A DNA stretch of 6,317 nt, taken from Hydrogenovibrio sp. UBA650 (GTDB lineage: Bacteria; Pseudomonadota; Gammaproteobacteria; Thiomicrospirales; Thiomicrospiraceae). The stretch is taken from assembly GCA_002299245.1 (NCBI GenBank), contig DBOI01000106.1, forward strand, positions 1 to 6,317. The letters run 5' to 3'. Below the pieces are notes generated by a model. That model saw nothing but the letters and a program-made list of their open reading frames with translations. It had not been told where the DNA came from and ran no database searches. A program made the position numbers and the translations under genes. Of the stretch, positions 5,632-6,317 are shown one piece after another (within the stretch, counting starts at the first letter, position 1; every line of letters starts with the position of its first letter).

Positions 5632-5946
5632 ATGTACGCAGTAATCAAAACCGGTGGTAAGCAATATCGTGTTAGTGAAGGTGATGTTCTACGAATCGAG
5701 TCTCTAAACGCTGAAGTTGGTGACAAGGTAGAGTTTGACGAAGTATTGATGGTAGGTGAAGGCGCAGACGTTAAAGTTGGTGCTCCACTAGTTGATGGTG
5801 CTAAAGTTGCAGCAACTGTTGAAGCAAACGGTCGCGGTAAAAAAGTAACGATCATCAAGTTCCGTCGTCGTAAGAACAGATCTAAAACTAAGCAAGGCCA
5901 CCGCCAAAACTATACTGAAGTTAAGATCGGTAAAATCTCTGCTTAA
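5632..5946 (+). CDS. rplU: 50S ribosomal protein L21
   Basis: A primary 23S rRNA-binding component of the large ribosomal subunit. The 104 residues are one longer than the E. coli protein. They include the N-terminal MYAVIKTGGKQYRV (1-14), the basic RNA-binding stretch IIKFRRRKN (74-82) and the C-terminal GHRQNYTEVKI (89-99) typical of L21. The start is set by the family N-terminus and a good Shine-Dalgarno 8 nt upstream. It is the first gene of the operon with rpmA, driven by the strong promoter at 5543-5571. Nothing unusual was seen in the protein. Confidence 0.98.
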   Translation: MYAVIKTGGKQYRVSEGDVLRIESLNAEVGDKVEFDEVLMVGEGADVKVGAPLVDGAKVAATVEANGRGKKVTIIKFRRRKNRSKTKQGHRQNYTEVKIGKISA

Positions 5947-6057
5947 TTGCATTGAGAAACCACTGATAAACTCAGACAGTTTTAGTTAATTTATTTGAAT
6001 CAAAACGGGAGTTACTTCTGAGCAGGGGGTAACACTGTTAACAAAAGGACTTAGACT
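5947..6057 (+). other. rplU-rpmA spacer with weak hairpins and the rpmA ribosome site
   Basis: The 111-nt gap is long for this gene pair. It holds AAACT/AGTTT (5968-5972 with 5978-5982, loop of 5), GTTAC/GTAAC (6011-6015 with 6029-6033) and the palindrome TGTTAACA (6036-6043). None is GC-rich with a T-run, so none is a clear terminator. The rpmA Shine-Dalgarno AAAGGA (6044-6049) stands 8 nt before the ATG. No convincing second promoter was found. Confidence 0.45.
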
Positions 6058-6315
6058 ATGGCTCATAAGAAGGCAGCTGGTAGTACTAAAAACGGTCGCG
6101 ATTCTAACGCCAAACGATTGGGCGTGAAAGCATTTGGTGGTCAGCAAGTTTCAGCTGGTAGCATCATCGTTCGTCAACGCGGAACTAAGTTCCACGCTGG
6201 TGACAATGTTGGTCGCGGTAAGGACGACACTTTATTTGCAACTGCAGACGGTTCTGTAGCCTTTGTAACTAAAGGTAAGCCAGTACGTACCTACGTAACA
6301 ATTGTTGCTGAATAA
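6058..6315 (+). CDS. rpmA: 50S ribosomal protein L27
   Basis: A large-subunit protein whose flexible N-terminus reaches toward the peptidyl-transferase centre and helps place tRNA. The complete 85-residue protein has the family pattern: MAHKKAAGSTKNGRDS (1-16), AKRLGVK (18-24) and GSIIVRQRGTKFHAG (34-48), with a C-terminal beta region. It begins directly with the mature-type MAHKK, without the cleaved N-terminal extension known in Firmicutes L27, as usual for proteobacteria. It is co-transcribed with rplU; the stop at 6313-6315 lies two bases from the window end, where an obgE/cgtA-type GTPase gene would commonly follow. Confidence 0.98.
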   Translation: MAHKKAAGSTKNGRDSNAKRLGVKAFGGQQVSAGSIIVRQRGTKFHAGDNVGRGKDDTLFATADGSVAFVTKGKPVRTYVTIVAE

Positions 6316-6317
6316 TT

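Noticed and set aside
5598..5858. Minus-strand 86-codon frame across rplU
   Set aside because: It is antisense to the certain L21 gene, with a Ser/Thr/Pro-rich composition typical of a reversed ribosomal-protein frame.

Overview
The window looks like chromosomal DNA of a gammaproteobacterium of low-to-moderate GC. The evidence is the divergent ispB / rplU-rpmA block, which is the usual gammaproteobacterial order. The IspB, L21 and L27 sequences closely resemble the enterobacterial proteins, and an SSB-type acidic tail (DDDVPF) opens the window. The presence of IspB implies a respiratory quinone with a long polyprenyl side chain. Genus cannot be fixed from the sequence alone, and no mobile element, tRNA, rRNA or CRISPR array was seen.

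Layout. Positions 1-23 are the last codons of ssb, followed by a strong intrinsic terminator at 61-84. From 3607 down to 101 three minus-strand genes run in the same direction. They are a patatin-like phospholipase lipoprotein, a membrane-anchored PAS/HD-GYP protein (c-di-GMP phosphodiesterase type), and a PAS-GGDEF diguanylate cyclase whose start overlaps the end of the HD-GYP gene by 11 nt. Divergent from the phospholipase is an unrecognised plus-strand gene (3744-4373) for a soluble, highly charged protein. It converges on ispB (4392-5357, minus). A 274-bp intergenic region (5358-5631) carries the divergent promoters of ispB and of rplU-rpmA (5632-6315, plus). The rplU promoter is near consensus. 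The window ends just after the rpmA stop.

How the genes work together. The overlapping HD-GYP and GGDEF genes form a make/break pair for cyclic di-GMP, each with its own PAS-type sensory region. Only the HD-GYP partner has membrane segments, and these resemble a YgaP-like (DUF2892) two-helix hairpin. The phospholipase upstream is predicted to sit in the outer membrane and may or may not share the transcript; a weak promoter candidate lies between it and the HD-GYP gene. The right-hand third is housekeeping: quinone side-chain synthesis and two 50S ribosomal proteins.

The most interesting items are the fusion of a YgaP-like membrane hairpin to PAS-HD-GYP, its overlap with a cyclase containing a cysteine-rich PAS region, the unrecognised charged protein, and the inverted repeats over the ispB promoter and leader. 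I did not find clear evidence of a wholly new system.
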